Assembly: GCA_910589415.1 (NCBI GenBank)
Contig: OU342630.1
Coordinates: forward strand, 81,836,186 to 81,900,185
DNA: 64,000 nucleotides
Reading direction: 5' to 3'
Source: Malachius bipustulatus
Lineage: Eukaryota > Arthropoda > Insecta > Coleoptera > Melyridae
The position numbers and the translations under genes were made by a program. Position 1 is the stretch's first letter. Each line of letters begins with the position of its first letter. The notes under the pieces were generated by a model, which did no database searches, was not told the DNA's origin, and saw nothing but the letters and a program-made list of their open reading frames with translations. Below, piece after piece: positions 22,063 through 35,220 of the stretch.

Positions 22063-22891
22063 ATTAGGTATTTAATTTATATTTATATTTAATGAAGTCA
22101 TTCCTAAGAGTATTTTTATAAACTACATACATATTGCTGGAAAAGATCCATGAAAAGTGTGCATGCTGATTATCAGTCAGAGATTCTGAAGTATTGCTTT
22201 AAAAAAAAGAACAATTGATTCAAACAATTTCAGCCTAAATTTATTTATTATCAAGAGGAGGGCTGTTCAGGAAGTGTGTGATTATTAAAATGAATCACAT
22301 CAAATTTTACTTGAAAATTAATTAGTGACAGTTTTTTTTAAATCCGTCTAATTACTGTACGAGCTTTTTTCAATCTTGATATTTATTTCAAAATCCCGCC
22401 ATGGGTACACCCTTCCACGCTTGGCGACGCCGGCGCCGGCGCTGTTGCAGTAGTCCCAAGTCATTAGTAGGTATGGGTCGTGTCAATTACAGTGGTCATG
22501 ACGTTATTGATAATAAAATTGCAAGGTTGCCAGTTTTCAAGATAGGATGAATTATTCAGTTTATACGTTAGGTCAGGTAATAAATTAATCAAAATAGAAG
22601 TGTGAATGACATTCAAAAATTATGCAGAAAGTGATATTTGACAGTTACTTTCATTCCAATAAATCCGACTAGGTACACGGTTCAGTGCTACTACCTCAAA
22701 TCATATTATCACCTGCTCAGAGGTGTATATTGTGCTTTGTGTAAGTAATGTTGGTATCAAGATGTTGTTATTCGTGACGTCATGGCCAGTTTAGCTGACA
22801 TGACCCATATTATAGTTGAACAAGAAATATAACGAATCAACTTCTGATTTATTATGTTAATTTTATACAGTTAATCAGGGCTAGCTATAAT

Positions 22892-23134
22892 GTATCAATT
22901 TATGTAATTTTTGCACATTGTGTAATCGATATCTCCGCTCATGCACCGCTCCCAGAGCGTCATAGGGATTTCCCTGCAGTGCATGTGCATTTTCAATAAA
23001 AAAAAATCACAAAATTATACTGTTTCATAAAAGTTGGTGTTTTTGACAAAATAATAATGTTGTTTTGACATTTTCGGTTTTAAAATGGTACAATTTTGTG
23101 ATTACATAATGTGCAAAAATTACATAAATTGATA
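22892..23134. repeat. MITE-like inverted-repeat element
   Basis: The 35-36 bp ends GTATCAATTTATGTAATTTT and onward are mirrored with one mismatch at the right end. Total about 243 bp. Confidence 0.75.
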
Positions 23135-23422
23135 CTCATAGGATTTTGTCATTCCAAGGTCATCCTAAGTAAAAACTGGAGGTGGAACACAGAGTAGCAG
23201 ATTAGTCTCGCTTAAGTAAACAGGACAGTACCAGGGATTTTTTCCCCTTCGAGGGCCGTCTGATTCGGAAACGCTGGAAGCACCTTAGCCTCATGAGCTT
23301 ATTGTGCTTTACCAGGGACGTTATTCACAAAAAATGTTTCTTTTCAGGGTTTAGATGGCATTTTTGGAGTTTCCAAATTGCTTGTTGTGCAATTTAAATT
23401 ATTTTATTTAAAGATTAGAGAT

Positions 23423-23684
23423 AATGGCCGTATGATTTCCCTTTCGTTAAATAATTCATAAAGGATAAAGGCATCTTTGTATAATTGAATAGTAAGTGAT
23501 TGAATAGTTTTATTCAGACATTTTTAACTGTCAGATATTATTGTCTTAAATATTATTTAAATATTCACTAATGACACTCTCTAACTACTTAATGAATGGG
23601 AAATCATAGGTCAAAAATAAAGACTGTCGTTAATCCTTTATTAACGACAGTCTCTAACTTTTAATGGAAGGGAAATCATACGGC
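23423..23684. repeat. MITE-like element with internal perfect hairpin
   Basis: The ends GGCCGTATGATTTCCC are mirrored. Inside, GACTGTCGTTAA/TTAACGACAGTC forms a perfect short hairpin near 23628-23658, and a CTCTCTAACT...GGGAAATCATA segment is directly repeated on each side of it. Confidence 0.6.
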
Positions 23685-24908
23685 CCATTGAAACTAAATT
23701 TATCATTTTGTTAACACCTTGGTAGAAACAGAGATTTATTTTCTATTATAGTGGGGACAAATTAAAACAATATTTGGGCAGACTTTGGAAAAATGAATAA
23801 AATGAACGATTTCCAATTGTTTAGAGTTTTGCAGATTCAGTCTGAGACATGATTTTTTTTCCAAATTCCAAAGTTTTTTTTAAGTACCTCCCAAGTAAAT
23901 TAGGTTTTTATTTGCGGTAATTAAAGTAATTTTTACCTAAAACATTTTTAATAATATTAATATTATCTGATATTTTGGCCAAAAAGTTCAAATGCAAGTC
24001 CCGGTAGCTTATTTTTCTAGTAGAAAAGTATGAAGCTTAGATGGAATTAGAGAGAAAAGTAATTCTAATTAATTGGGCCTTGAAATTTCTTTTTAAAAAG
24101 TTCCAGTAAAAAGAATGTTCTATGTTTTCAAAGAGAAAAGACTGTCTTATGGTTCGTTATTTTGGAATGCACATATTACCGTCAAGTATCATAGCAATCA
24201 AGAAAATAAACATCTTTTGATTTTTTATGTTGTTACAATTTTCAACAATTTTATCGGTGCCCAAAAAAGATCACTAATTTTTTATGCAAACAATTTCAAG
24301 TCCACCCCTGTTAGCTTTAGTTACCTGCAGTCAACAGATTTGGTCTGGAAAATATCAATACCTCTTGGGGGTGGCGGTCACTTTTAGGATTATTGCCTAT
24401 TGTTGAAGTCATAAAGTGGGGTTGTTCTATTGAACATTTTATTCCATTTTCTCACAGGACAAGTGGCAATCAGAAGGTAAGCTCGCTGGCGGTACTTTTG
24501 GTGTTGGTGTTTTACAGACAAGCCGCACATCTGGCGCGCATTATTCCGGAATAGAAAGGCAGGTCCGCATTAAAAACTAATGAAGCCCATTTGTTCAGGG
24601 ATACAATCAGAAATAAATATGTGTACCAGTTACTGTTACAGTTACAGAGATTGTTAGTTGTTCTGTGGTTTGACAGTAGTCATCGTGATACTACTGATAA
24701 AATAAAGATTAACAGGTCTATAAAATTCACAAAATAATTATGAGCGAACTCATTTTCTTAATAATTGCGTTTGCCTTCTGATTGTTAGTTATGTTCTGTG
24801 GTTTCGTTATATTTTTTGCTTGACTATTATAGAGGGTATTTACTGTAAACTTGGCCAAACTTCACAGGCGGATTCTTCAGACTAAAATAAAGAAAATAAT
24901 ATATATAC

Positions 24909-25235
24909 AGGGTCCGGAAACACTTCTTAAGAAAGATATACTTCCAAAGAAACATATCAAGAATTGCAGTTTAAAAATTAAAAAAAAAAATTCACTGAGA
25001 AGAACTCAGATACTCCACGAGTTTTGAAGCGTGTAAGACAGTCTATGGTAAGGCACTATCATGCGTGCATTGCCTTCTTATAAAGAATCCTGTAACAATT
25101 CCTTTAATATGCTGTTATTTTATTTATTACATTATTTGTAACTATATTTACGCTCTTTATTTTTATTGTTTCATAAATTTATAACTTTATAAATAATTTG
25201 TAACATTATAATCTTTCTTAAGAAGTGTTTCCCCT
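24909..25235. repeat. MITE-like inverted-repeat element
   Basis: The 22-bp block GGAAACACTTCTTAAGAAAG (24916 on) is mirrored at 25211-25233. The left terminus reads CAGGGTCC. Confidence 0.65.
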
Positions 25236-26376
25236 TTGATTTGCTTATTTATTTATTTGTTGTAAACTCCATATTTAAGGCTGAGTATGCTAATTAAATT
25301 CCACATATTCTGCAAACTATGTTTTTTAATAATAATCATCAACAATATACAAGACCATTTTTTGATGTGATAAAACAATGCCTGCTTATTTGTAAGTGAT
25401 CTTCCAGAATCCGAAGATGCCCGATTATACTCATGAGACCTGCATTTCACTCTTTTATGCATTAATCGTTGAGTATACTTGCCTTTCCTTTTCTACACTT
25501 ATATTATGACTGATTTATGATACAGTCCCTACCTTCTTGATAATACCTTTCTCAAGACAATCTGAATGCACACTGAGTTAAAATGCCAGATGCCCTTTTA
25601 TATTATATACAGGGTGTCTTTTTAGTGTATAGTCAAATTTTAAGATATGATTGTTTTTGGAGATACATAATATATACCTACTTATTATATGAGACTGATG
25701 GAGTGATAAATTTTACCGATTTAATTGATTTTTGTAGTGGTTAAAGAGATTTATTTGAAAATAAGTACATAGTGAATGGCTTTATCCTCATGACATAGAT
25801 GTTGATGTAACTTTTGTTTTATTTTAGCAAAAAATTTGAATGCAGTTACAGGTTATTTAATACATATACATACAATATACATACCTACTAAATATTGCGT
25901 AATTTTTAAAAATATTTTCCGATTATCTGTTGCAAAAACAAAGTTAAAGATTCATTTTATAAAATAAAAAAAGGTCTTGCCATCAATAGACAGTAACTGT
26001 ATCAAGACAGTAGTTGAAGGAAGCACCGATTGAATGTAAGAAGAAGCGCGGAATTTGAAAAAAATAATCTTGATATGAGATTTTCGGTTTTATGGAAAAC
26101 ACAATAAAATATTCTAATAATGATTTGTGAGGCTTAATTCCAAAGCCCTGTGTTTTAAGATGAAATCATTCAGATTACTGGTTGAAGTATATGAACTTTT
26201 GAATCAGATTTTGTTGAAAAAATCATCTTTTGGCAATGTGTTTTTTTCTCAACCGTGTTTGTTTAATAATTTTTTTGTTCAAAATGTTTTTATTTTTATT
26301 AGTTTATATACTGTTATAAAGGATAATATTAAATTATATACCTATTTAAATTATGAAAATAATATTTAATTGGAAT

Positions 26377-26852
26377 TACTTATACACAGTGTCGATTGGA
26401 AAACAAGACATAGGGAAATAACATGTAAAAATGGGTATTTGTGAATATTTGTGCTCTCATAGTATTTTTTTTTTTACTGCATTACCACTATCTAATAATT
26501 CAATGAAACTTTCAGATATTTTGAGACAAAATAACAAAAAGCAACAATAATTAAAGTTTGAGACTTGGTTGCTTTTGATTTGATTGATTATTTATATGAT
26601 TATTCTTGAATTTAGTTTTTTGTAAAAAAGTTTCATTAAATTTTTAGAAAGTGGTAATGCAGTTGAAAAAATTAGAACTCAAATAATAAATGGACTTAAA
26701 AAATCTGAACCGATTAGTCCTTTAAAATTTTGTTCCAAAATGTACAGGAAATCAAGTTTTTGCAAAAACCCATTATAATAGGTACCTAATATTGTATAGG
26801 CCATGTTATTTTTCTATACCTATCTTGTTTTCAAATCAACAGTGTATACTTA
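26377..26852. repeat. Inverted-repeat element
   Basis: The ends share GAAAACAAGA and AATAACATG in mirrored order. Further inside, CTGCATTACCACT and AGTGGTAATGCAG also mirror each other. Arms are diverged but collinear over about 130 bp. Confidence 0.6.
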
Positions 26853-26950
26853 ATGTATAACTGTACCTATGTAATATGTTTTATTTCATATCAATATTAT
26901 GGAAATAATAAATCTATAAATAACAAATTGATCAAATTGTTGTCTGATTA

Positions 26951-27330
26951 ATTATAAACGTAGATTAATTATTTGGGACAGCAGTCGATAATGAAAAGGA
27001 TACTCTTTTTTCTCAAAGTCAAAACCCAATAAGCTTTCAAAAGGGAAAATATTAGAACGTAAAATATTTTTGGAATAAAAAAAAAAAAACTTTTAGGCAA
27101 AACTTTGAAATGTTTTATTATGTTTTATATAGAAACAGAGAGGATTTGTAATACCTAGCTGTTTTGTATATTTATTCAAAAAATGTTCATCATTATATTA
27201 ACAAGTTATTAGACCTCACTTTCTTACCCCTGAAGAAGAACTAAAATAAAGTTTAAAAGCTCAGGTTTTGAGAAAAAATAGTATTTTCATTATCGACTGC
27301 TGTCCCAAACAATTAATCTACGTCTATAAA
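26951..27330. repeat. Foldback element with about 90-bp arms
   Basis: ACGTAGATTAATTATTTGGG followed by ACAGCAGTCGATAATGAAAA is mirrored nearly exactly at the right end. Confidence 0.75.
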
Positions 27331-27607
27331 TAACTGTAGAAGTTAATAGCCCTAATTTCCCTCAAATTTTGTAAACATACTGTTAAAGTTCACTATAAAA
27401 ATAATTAATCCTGGGCAACTGTAAGTTATGTGCTGAAAGGGAATGTTCAATTTTCTAAAGGCTTAAAAAAGGACAATCACAATTCTCCTACTTTATTAAA
27501 TTTGTTTCTGGAGGTACGAAGAAAAATCATAAAGTGTCTGTAAAGGAGTGGCCACAAAATATAACTTGGTATTTTTAAATTTTATTTAGATTAAAGCACC
27601 ATAACAC

Positions 27608-27875
27608 CTAACACGGTATGCTAATTGCTATTGCTCCTGTATGAACTCACACCCTGAAAGGCTGTTCATTTTTTACTGAATGTAATTCGTATGTTTTTTT
27701 ATTGAAACTGATTGTAAGAGGTAACTTTTGTGAAAAATGTGTTCTATAATTATTATAATATGAAAGATGGTATCCATGAAGAATTGTCGAGTAAAATGTC
27801 AGAACGACTCCTCGAATGTGACGACATGCGCGAAGCCGACTGAATTCAACGCCAATAGTAGCATACCGTGTTAAG
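27608..27875. repeat. Inverted-repeat element with AACACGGTATGCTA ends
   Basis: The ends are mirrored over about 25 bp. They share ACACGGTATGC with the 18720-19271 element, which suggests related families. Confidence 0.6.
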
Positions 27876-28705
27876 TGTATCTCGCAATGAAGTTTTTCAA
27901 TTCAAGGAAACCTTTATTAAGGACTGAAATATTAAAAAATTCATCTTTAATGAATGTTTGACAAATACAAGGTCTGCTCAGATATTTCATGGACTGTTTG
28001 ATTTGAATTGCACGACTCCAGTTGGTTACAGGGGAATCCACTTGGTGTCCCTAAGTTTGTAGAGATCAACTGATGAAAACGTCATTTTCCAATACTAGCT
28101 TGGCGGTTTTTAGAGAAGTGAGAGTTTTTTGTTTCTCGGATTTCAGACGTATTGCTGTGAAATTTTTTGTTAAACTTGGAAATGCTCAACGAGACTGACT
28201 GTATGTTCTATGAAGCATACCGCATGTTTCAAGTGGCGTGGACGTTTCAAGGGTGGTCGACAGTCAAGCGCCCTTCACCTTATGGTCATGTGTATAATAG
28301 AGAGAAATTAACTATTGAAGCAATTATTAAAAAAAAAAAATTAATGAGCAAAGCCCAAATTCTTTTTCTTTTTATATAATCACTTCAATAATTTCTCTCT
28401 TTAAAAATTATAGATAATAAAAATCGTCAGTTTAAAAAAAAAAAAATTGGCAGAACTGCATAATTATGGATAAAAGAATTATGATTGATTATTTTATGTT
28501 GTTATTTATTTATTTTTTGTACTCATTTGTTGTTTTCACTTTTTGTTTTCGGTCTTTGTTTTTTATTTTCCTTGTTTCTTTTTTATTGTTTCTTGATTAT
28601 TTCCCATTTCTTTGGGAGTATATACACTGTGTATACTCAGACCATTACTGCATACAGGTATTTATAATACCTTCTTACAGTATTATTGTAAAAATTAACT
28701 AATTA

Positions 28706-29010
28706 ATTCACAATTTTTAACTTGTGGTGTTTATTGGGGCTTAGGTTCTTGGCAAAATATTATTTCTTAAAAGACGTTTGAAATAATTGAAACGTTTTGG
28801 TCCGAGTGGTCCCTTGTTCACTCATAAAAATGTAAAAAACTTGAAAATATTTTAAACAACTTTAATAGGTACAATAAAATTGATGGTAAAAATGGTGTTT
28901 AATAATATTTTAAAATTTTAATTTTTGAAAAATAAATTGACTTTCACTTTGAAGTTAAAAATTCAACATAAAGGAAGGCTCAATAAAAATTATCCAATCT
29001 AACGCATGAA
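28706..29010. repeat. Dispersed inverted repeat (related copy at 57303-57400)
   Basis: The left part (AATTTTTAACTTGTGG) and the inverted right part (GAATTTTTAACTTC, CCTTCCTTTATGTTG) mirror each other. A half copy with the same words lies at 57303-57400. Confidence 0.5.
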
Positions 29011-29210
29011 ATGCTATAAGAAGGTTAGAATCAGATGTATTTTTGTTCTTCCATAAGTGGAAGTGTTGTGGATACAGTGGAACAGCAAACGACTATTTCT
29101 ATACTTTTTTAGAGTACCTCGATTTGTTGTGTGCATGCGTCACCAGTCTCATGACACGGACATGCGCGTAGGACTCGAAGTACATTCGACGAGATAAAGA
29201 CAGAAATATA

Positions 29211-29710
29211 CAGGGTGTTAAGAAAATGACGGATAAACTCTTCAGTACATTGTAGGGGACACTCAGTAGAGTACCGGAAAAATAATAAAAAAAATTCTGG
29301 TCTTCAATTTGGTGAGATAAAAAATGCCAAAGTTAACATTTTACTATCTTTGTTTTTCGGTTTTTGCAAAAAATAAAAAAGGGTACTTTAATCGTTATCA
29401 ATTAAAAAAATTGCTTAAATGTATTACTGGCTTGGAAAATTTAATAAGAATTTTTTTCTAATAAGATACTGAAAAAAAAAGCATTTGGCAACAACGGGTT
29501 TGATACCTTGACTACCTGCATTGTTAGAAATTAGACGAAATTACCAAATACCAACTGTTATCGTGTTAAACGTTGCCAAATTTATTGTTCAATATTTTGC
29601 TTATATCTTTTAAAATGTAGCTCTGGATTTTTTAAAATTATTTTTCCCGTACTTTACTGAGTGTCTCCTGCAACGTACTGAAGAGTTTATCCGTCATTTT
29701 CTTAACACCT
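29211..29710. mobile_element. Non-autonomous TA-flanked element (CAGGGTGTTAAG family)
   Basis: Mirrored ends of about 65 bp: GTTAAGAAAATGACGGATAA, then ACTCTTCAGTAC, then GACACTCAGTA. TA lies on both sides. About 500 bp, non-coding. Confidence 0.8.
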
Positions 29711-30706
29711 GTATGTCTGCACCGTGGTATTTCCTTCCATCTCCAGATCCCCACTAGCAATATTAAATATATTTTATGGTATTTATTTATTATGTTTGAA
29801 CTTAAAAATAGACTATTATAAGTGGCTAATAAATAAATCAATAAAACAAAAAAAAACTGCAAATTTAGACCAATATTCAGACAATCTGAGAATAATTTGG
29901 ACTCTATGGATCCTAAGTGTCTTTAGTTGATGTTTGAACTGTTCAAGAGTCACCATCTCAGGGTCCAGATTAGTGCAATACTTGTTCTAGTACAAGCATA
30001 ACAAATAATTGGAAGACCTGCCTCCAATATTTGTACAGTTATTGGCAAATGAAAAAAGTTCCTATTTCTGAATTTAGACTGGCCACCCTAAAATCCAGAC
30101 CAGAAAGAAGTTCACTGCAGTCAAGTTTGTTGCTTGGAACTTATGTGGAAAAAAATTTTCTTAAAGAGACTTCTTAATTTTGGAGGAGTAATAATCCAAT
30201 AAGTAATGCACATATTTTTATATACAAGAAAGAAAAGTAATCTTATAAATAAGAATTATTGAACATGTGAGGCTATTTTCACATTTATACGATTTTTGAA
30301 ATAAGACGGCTAACTGGAGGAATAAATTAAAAAACCATAAAAATTCATCTCTATATTTTTAAATTTATAATGCTTGCCTTGTCTAAGTAAAGAGTACTAC
30401 TTACACTAAAAAAAATATGCCTAGCTATACGTCCATTGTCCATATGCAATTAATTAAAGTACATAATATAATAATTATTAATAAATAAAGATTAAACTAA
30501 CAGGTTTATTTATTGACAATTATTTCTTAAATAAAAGACTGTAAATAAATAAAAACTTATTCCTACTATCTTCTAATTTTCTAATAAGGTAATAATATGA
30601 GGTTTCCTTGCACTTTCAGTTTATAGTAGAGACCGTCCATATCTACCAGGATTCTCCATTCATTGCAGTACTGTAAAAATTTACACAAAACACATATTCT
30701 GAGGGG

Positions 30707-32680
30707 CTATATAAGACCTCGTTTCTTCTTATAGTCCTGTAAATTAAGACTGCGTTTAGGTGCCAGATCTTTTGAAACGACCTTAGATGTTACGTTCAAC
30801 GGAGCTGCAGGCAACGGTACTTCCAAATCTATTTTAATATCGAAATCGTGAGCTGAAAACAGATCATCCTGAGAAACTTGAGCGGGCTGAGAGTTTGGCG
30901 TTGTTACGGTTGATGTTTTTTCAACCGGAGCGACTTCGACAGTATCCGATTTGGCGGGACCGGAAGCCCTTTCTTCAGCAATCGATTTAAAATTCATTCT
31001 AGGTTTCGTGGAGCGCCTCGTAAACGGATCGTCCACCTTTTTGCCTTTATTTGCCTTGATTTCTTCCATTATTGCTTTTTCGGCTTCCTCGACGTTCCTT
31101 CTTCTATTACGATTATTTATATAAGAAATACTGGATATAGTTGATGTTCTCATTTTGTCCAATTCAGTGGCTCGCTCTTCCAATTCCGATAACTGTTGAT
31201 TGAGCTCCTTTGCCACGCTCTCGTCGCCCCTACTCACTGCAGAGTCTCGTTCTTTCATTAGCTGCGTCTTTTTCATTGCGTAGTTGTACGGTGAAGACTT
31301 GAAACGTTGTTTTTCATTCAATATTCTCTCAACGTCCTGCTCGTTAAACTCGTAATGTATCGCTTCTTTAATGTCGCCTTGTTTACGTTCAATGTGTTCT
31401 TTCGTAGGGAACGGATTACTTGAGGCAGTACTGGCATCGACCCACTTCTGAAATTCGGATTCAGAAAATTCTTGGTTTGAAACAAATTCCAAACGAAACA
31501 CTCTCTCCTGGGTGCCATGACGTACTCTCAGTCCTTTATTTGTCCTAGTCTTTTCCAAGGAATATATTTTGGCAGTTTCGTGAACCCCCATTACCTCCGC
31601 TACCCTATAAACGGGCATATTATTATGTTGACCGATGCCAATCTTAATGAAACAGCCTTTAGCGATTCGATCAAAAAAGGGCATGTGCACAAATCGAGCC
31701 AACTTATGCCTTGATAATCGAATCGTATTAAGTTCGCTTCGTGTCGGAACGTATTCCGGTTTCTTCTCTTCCTCCTGTTCGTTATCACTCGAACTTGAAC
31801 TTGAAGATGACCGTGAACGGGACCTAGATCTTACTGAAGCGGCTGGCTGTATTTGAGGAGACGTCTTCTCACCTCCTTCACTTTCACTGTCGTCAGAATA
31901 AATGTCTGAAGCTTTCAACTTCACAGAACTCTTGTTTGGAGACAACGCTGATTCCTCTTCGTCTTTCTTTCTTTGTTCTTCTCTTCTTTTTTCTTCAGCT
32001 TCTTCTCTTTTCTGTTTATCTTCTCTTCTTGCTTTCAATTCTGCCATTGCATTGACCCTTTTATCGACTCGCCCACGATTTTCTTCGATGTTCTTCTTTC
32101 TTTCTTTACTGCGTTCTTTATGATCGATCGAACTGTAATCGTTCTGGAATCTGCTGTGATCCTTCTCCTTGTATTTTGTCGTAGAAGATGGTTTATCTTT
32201 AGCTCGTTCGGCTTTCTTCGCCTGTCGCAGTTTCTTTTCAATTTCGAATCGAGTTTTCATTAGTTCTCGCTGTTCGATACGCTTGAAAATTTCCGTCTCT
32301 CGTTCTTTTTCGGTAAGGCTCGCCAGTCTAGCCCTGTCCTCCTCGTCGCCCATCAGCTGGTCGTCGTAGCCGTCATTGAACTCTTCCTCTGAGCTTGACG
32401 AGTCCGAAACTTCTCCCTCTTCAGGTTCCGAGACGTTTTTGTCTTCTTTAACGCTCTTGTGGTCAGAATCTTCTGCTTCTGGTGAAGCATCTCGTTTGAT
32501 CTTCTTGCGGTCGTTTTCACTTTCAGAATCTGAATCATTGGAAGACGATCTAGCTTTCGGTGATCTCTTTTTCTTCGTCTTCTTTTTGGCCAAATTAAGG
32601 AACTCTGAATCGTCTATATCGCTATTGGATTCATTACTGGAGTCTGAATCGAGCAACACTTGAGTTTTGCGTTTTACCAT
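30707..32680 (-). CDS. Rtf1: RNA polymerase-associated protein Rtf1 (PAF1 complex)
   Basis: Rtf1 is the PAF1-complex subunit that recruits the complex through Spt5 and stimulates H2B ubiquitination during elongation. The intronless frame is 657 residues, a normal insect length. Residues 1 to about 110 are acidic and Ser-rich with basic patches ([14 protein letters not shown]), typical of the family. A long charged coiled-coil region follows (about 115-230), then an Arg/Ser run. The Plus3 domain (about 310-440) starts at the [18 protein letters not shown] block and contains GCFIKIGIG and the [19 protein letters not shown] stretch. Near 510-610 are further helical segments and the [13 protein letters not shown] block, then a C-terminal [13 protein letters not shown] typical of Rtf1. 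The first ATG (MVKRKTQ) is used. Confidence 0.95.
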   Translation of the reverse strand: MVKRKTQVLLDSDSSNESNSDIDDSEFLNLAKKKTKKKRSPKARSSSNDSDSESENDRKKIKRDASPEAEDSDHKSVKEDKNVSEPEEGEVSDSSSSEEEFNDGYDDQLMGDEEDRARLASLTEKERETEIFKRIEQRELMKTRFEIEKKLRQAKKAERAKDKPSSTTKYKEKDHSRFQNDYSSIDHKERSKERKKNIEENRGRVDKRVNAMAELKARREDKQKREEAEEKRREEQRKKDEEESALSPNKSSVKLKASDIYSDDSESEGGEKTSPQIQPAASVRSRSRSRSSSSSSSSDNEQEEEKKPEYVPTRSELNTIRLSRHKLARFVHMPFFDRIAKGCFIKIGIGQHNNMPVYRVAEVMGVHETAKIYSLEKTRTNKGLRVRHGTQERVFRLEFVSNQEFSESEFQKWVDASTASSNPFPTKEHIERKQGDIKEAIHYEFNEQDVERILNEKQRFKSSPYNYAMKKTQLMKERDSAVSRGDESVAKELNQQLSELEERATELDKMRTSTISSISYINNRNRRRNVEEAEKAIMEEIKANKGKKVDDPFTRRSTKPRMNFKSIAEERASGPAKSDTVEVAPVEKTSTVTTPNSQPAQVSQDDLFSAHDFDIKIDLEVPLPAAPLNVTSKVVSKDLAPKRSLNLQDYKKKRGLI

Positions 32681-33205
32681 TGTGATGATTTACACTAAGA
32701 TATACACAGCAAGGTAATGTTACCTAAATAATGAAAATCGATGTAGGTAAAAATTTTCCCTCATATTTTACATGATTCTTGCGCGCGTAAAAAATATGTA
32801 ATTGTAAAAAGGCTTAGATATGGACACTTTTCAGACTTCTTCTACGATTCTCGGTAGTTTAGTTTTATGGAAATATGTACATTTATTTATTACGAGGTTT
32901 AGACAGAACTAGCTTGGGTTCAGCAGCAATCACTCCTTTAACTTGTGAATTTTCTGATTACTTACTACAAGGAGTACAAGGTTTGGTTTTTTTTCTGTCT
33001 GTCTTGGCTTTTGCTTCCACTTGTAATGTAATAATAATAAAAATATAATCTGCCATGAGGTTGTGGTTGAAATGTCAATGCCAATATTTTAACTTCTATC
33101 ATCCTACTCACTGTCAAAGATTCACAAGTCACAGCTGCGTCAAAGTCGCGTTCAATGAGAGAAGTAAAAGAGAAGGGTTATTGTAAATAAATGGTTAAGC
33201 TATCT
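32681..33205. other. Rtf1 5' flank
   Basis: Presumed Rtf1 promoter on the minus strand. No gene or repeat was recognised. Confidence 0.5.
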
Positions 33206-33902
33206 AGGGAACCTGCATTACCGACACTAACGCTTACTAGGGTAGAGCATTCACTCGTTGACGTTCACTTAACACGGTTATGTTTGAACAGCTGGATGTC
33301 ATATTTTTGGCACATTTGGTCACAGGCGTAGGCTTCAAGTGGAAAAAAGCGAAGTTTGGAAAATGAAACAAAACAATAATAACACGAATACAAATCTAAG
33401 AATCCTCTTTTAGTGGGTATTAAAAACATATTATTACGGGTTTATAGGATCTACGTATGCTTTAGTATTGGGTATAATTTATAACTCGATATCTAACAAC
33501 GTGGTTACTGAGAAAAAGCGTCTTGGTAGACACACGAACGGCAGTGTGATCTTAGTACCCCTAATATATAAGACCCTCCCATACTGATCCTTAAAAATAA
33601 GATTTATCAAGATTCAAGATGTGATAAAGCATAAATTCTGTTATAAAGAAAGTTATACCTTTTGGCACGCGAACAAGTATAGAAAGCCCTCTTTTTATTG
33701 TTAGAACATCCTCTAAGGCAGCAAAAGTTTACCATTATGGTAAAAATACGCTGAGTTAATAACAAATTAAGTGAATTTTTAGAAAGTTGTACGTTCATGG
33801 AGAATCTGACGTTTTTGAAGTTAAATTTTACATTTCCAACTTTTTGTGAGAATGAGAATGCGCTACCCTAGTAAGAGTCAGTGTCGGTAATACAGGTTCC
33901 CT
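33206..33902. mobile_element. MITE with 47-bp terminal inverted repeats and a THAP-like frame
   Basis: The mirrored ends share AGGGAACCTGYATTACCGAC, then ACTAGGGTAG and GCATTC. Length is about 697 bp. No target duplication could be fixed by eye. It carries a minus-strand frame that begins like a THAP zinc finger. Confidence 0.75.
33607..33735 (-). pseudogene. THAP-domain N-terminal fragment inside a MITE
   Basis: The ATG at 33735 opens MVNFCCLRGCSNNKK, which fits the start of a C2CH THAP finger (M-x-x-x-C-C-x-x-G-C-S-N). The frame ends after 42 residues, before the second Cys/His pair, so the domain is incomplete. THAP domains are found in P-element and Phantom-like transposases. The fragment may be what remains of the transposase that mobilised this element (inference). 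Confidence 0.4.
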
Positions 33903-34986
33903 AAAACTATCAACAGTACAGCGCCCCTCTCCAGCGTGGCAGTGGTTGCCAATGTTGCCATTATGCCATTTAACATGGACAAATTAGAGATAAATTAGGA
34001 GTACTAGTAGAGTAATGAGCGTATCTCCTGCTCACCCGTATCTCATAACCCGTTCATAAACCTACCCCGCCATTTGTCAAGACAACTGCAGTGTCATAGG
34101 ATTTATTTACACAAGAAACACAACACAGAACTTAAAAAAAAGACATTCCAAACCCTTGAGTCGGTTTACCGCGAAATACCACGAAATGCGAATAGAATAA
34201 GAACTAATATACTTTAAAATCGTTACTCTAGGATAAATGCCCCTTAATTTGACAGGTTAAATGTCAGAGTACGTTCGTACCCTCCTATTCCGTAGTATTC
34301 GGAGCATGCCCTAGAGTACGAACTCTTAGTTTATGAACGCTGTAAATGACATCCCAGGAGCATGCTCTGTATACTATACTCGGAGTAAGTTTCTGAACGT
34401 AGTCAAGGTACTATATAAAAAACAACAAAACATTTAATTTTTTTTCTACTCTTGTAGTATTGAATAATATTCCATATTATGGCAGGTAATTCCGCTGCAA
34501 AGAAGGCTATTCGCCCTACTGAAGTAAATGTACAAGATGAAGAAAATGTGATAGATGCTGTCCTCGATAACCCTTCAATCAGTGTTCGGCGTATTTCTAG
34601 TAACCTTCATGTATCACCGAATTTTGTATGGCGTGTATTGAACAGAGAAATGTTACACCCGTTTCATCGCCAAAATGTACAGGCATTGCATGCTGGAGAT
34701 GCCCCACAGCGATTAGGATTTTGTCGCTGGTTACTTCAGCAACAAGCACAAAATGATAGATTCATTTCGCTCGTCATGTGGTCTGATGAAGCGTGCTTTA
34801 CTAGGGATGGCATAAATAATAATCATAATGAACATGTAAGGGCGTTGCAAAATCCACTTGCAATTAGACCAAGACGATTTCAGCAACGATTCAGTGTCAA
34901 CGTTTGGGGTGGCATTTTCAACAATAATTTATTACCTGTGCATGTTCTAAATGATCGTTTAAATGCAGATCTTTATAGACATTTCT

Positions 34987-35220
34987 TAGAACACGACCTT
35001 TTAGAGTTTATTGATGACGTGCAACTCAATATTATTCAAAATATGTGGTATCAGCATGACGGTGCACCACCACATAGAGGAAGACAAGTTGCTGCTTGGC
35101 TAAATGAACATTTCCCGAATAAATGGATAGGTCAAGGAGGTCCAATATCATGGCCACCTCGTTCTCCCGATCTAAATCCTCTGGATTTTTATTTATGGGG
35201 ACACATGAAGCAGCTGGTCT
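34987..35220 (+). repeat. 234-bp direct repeat, copy 1
   Basis: Begins TAGAACACGACC and ends CAGCTGGTCT. By eye it is identical to 35869-36102. The pair flanks the non-LTR fragment. Confidence 0.9.

Larger units (their letters stand above)
22063..30706. other. Gene-poor interval between Vps45 and Rtf1
   Basis: About 8.6 kb with no gene that could be supported. The open frames are short, AT-biased and without motifs. It is occupied by at least seven inverted-repeat elements, listed separately, plus a lone CAGGGTGTC terminus at about 25610 and a dispersed repeat at 28706-29010. Confidence 0.6.

Noticed and set aside
27608..27875. Possible second copy of the 18720-19271 element
   Set aside because: Only the end motif is shared; the interiors do not align, so it was kept as a separate element.
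28466..28702. Hydrophobic frame resembling a membrane protein
   Set aside because: T-rich low-complexity DNA, no motif and no splice context.
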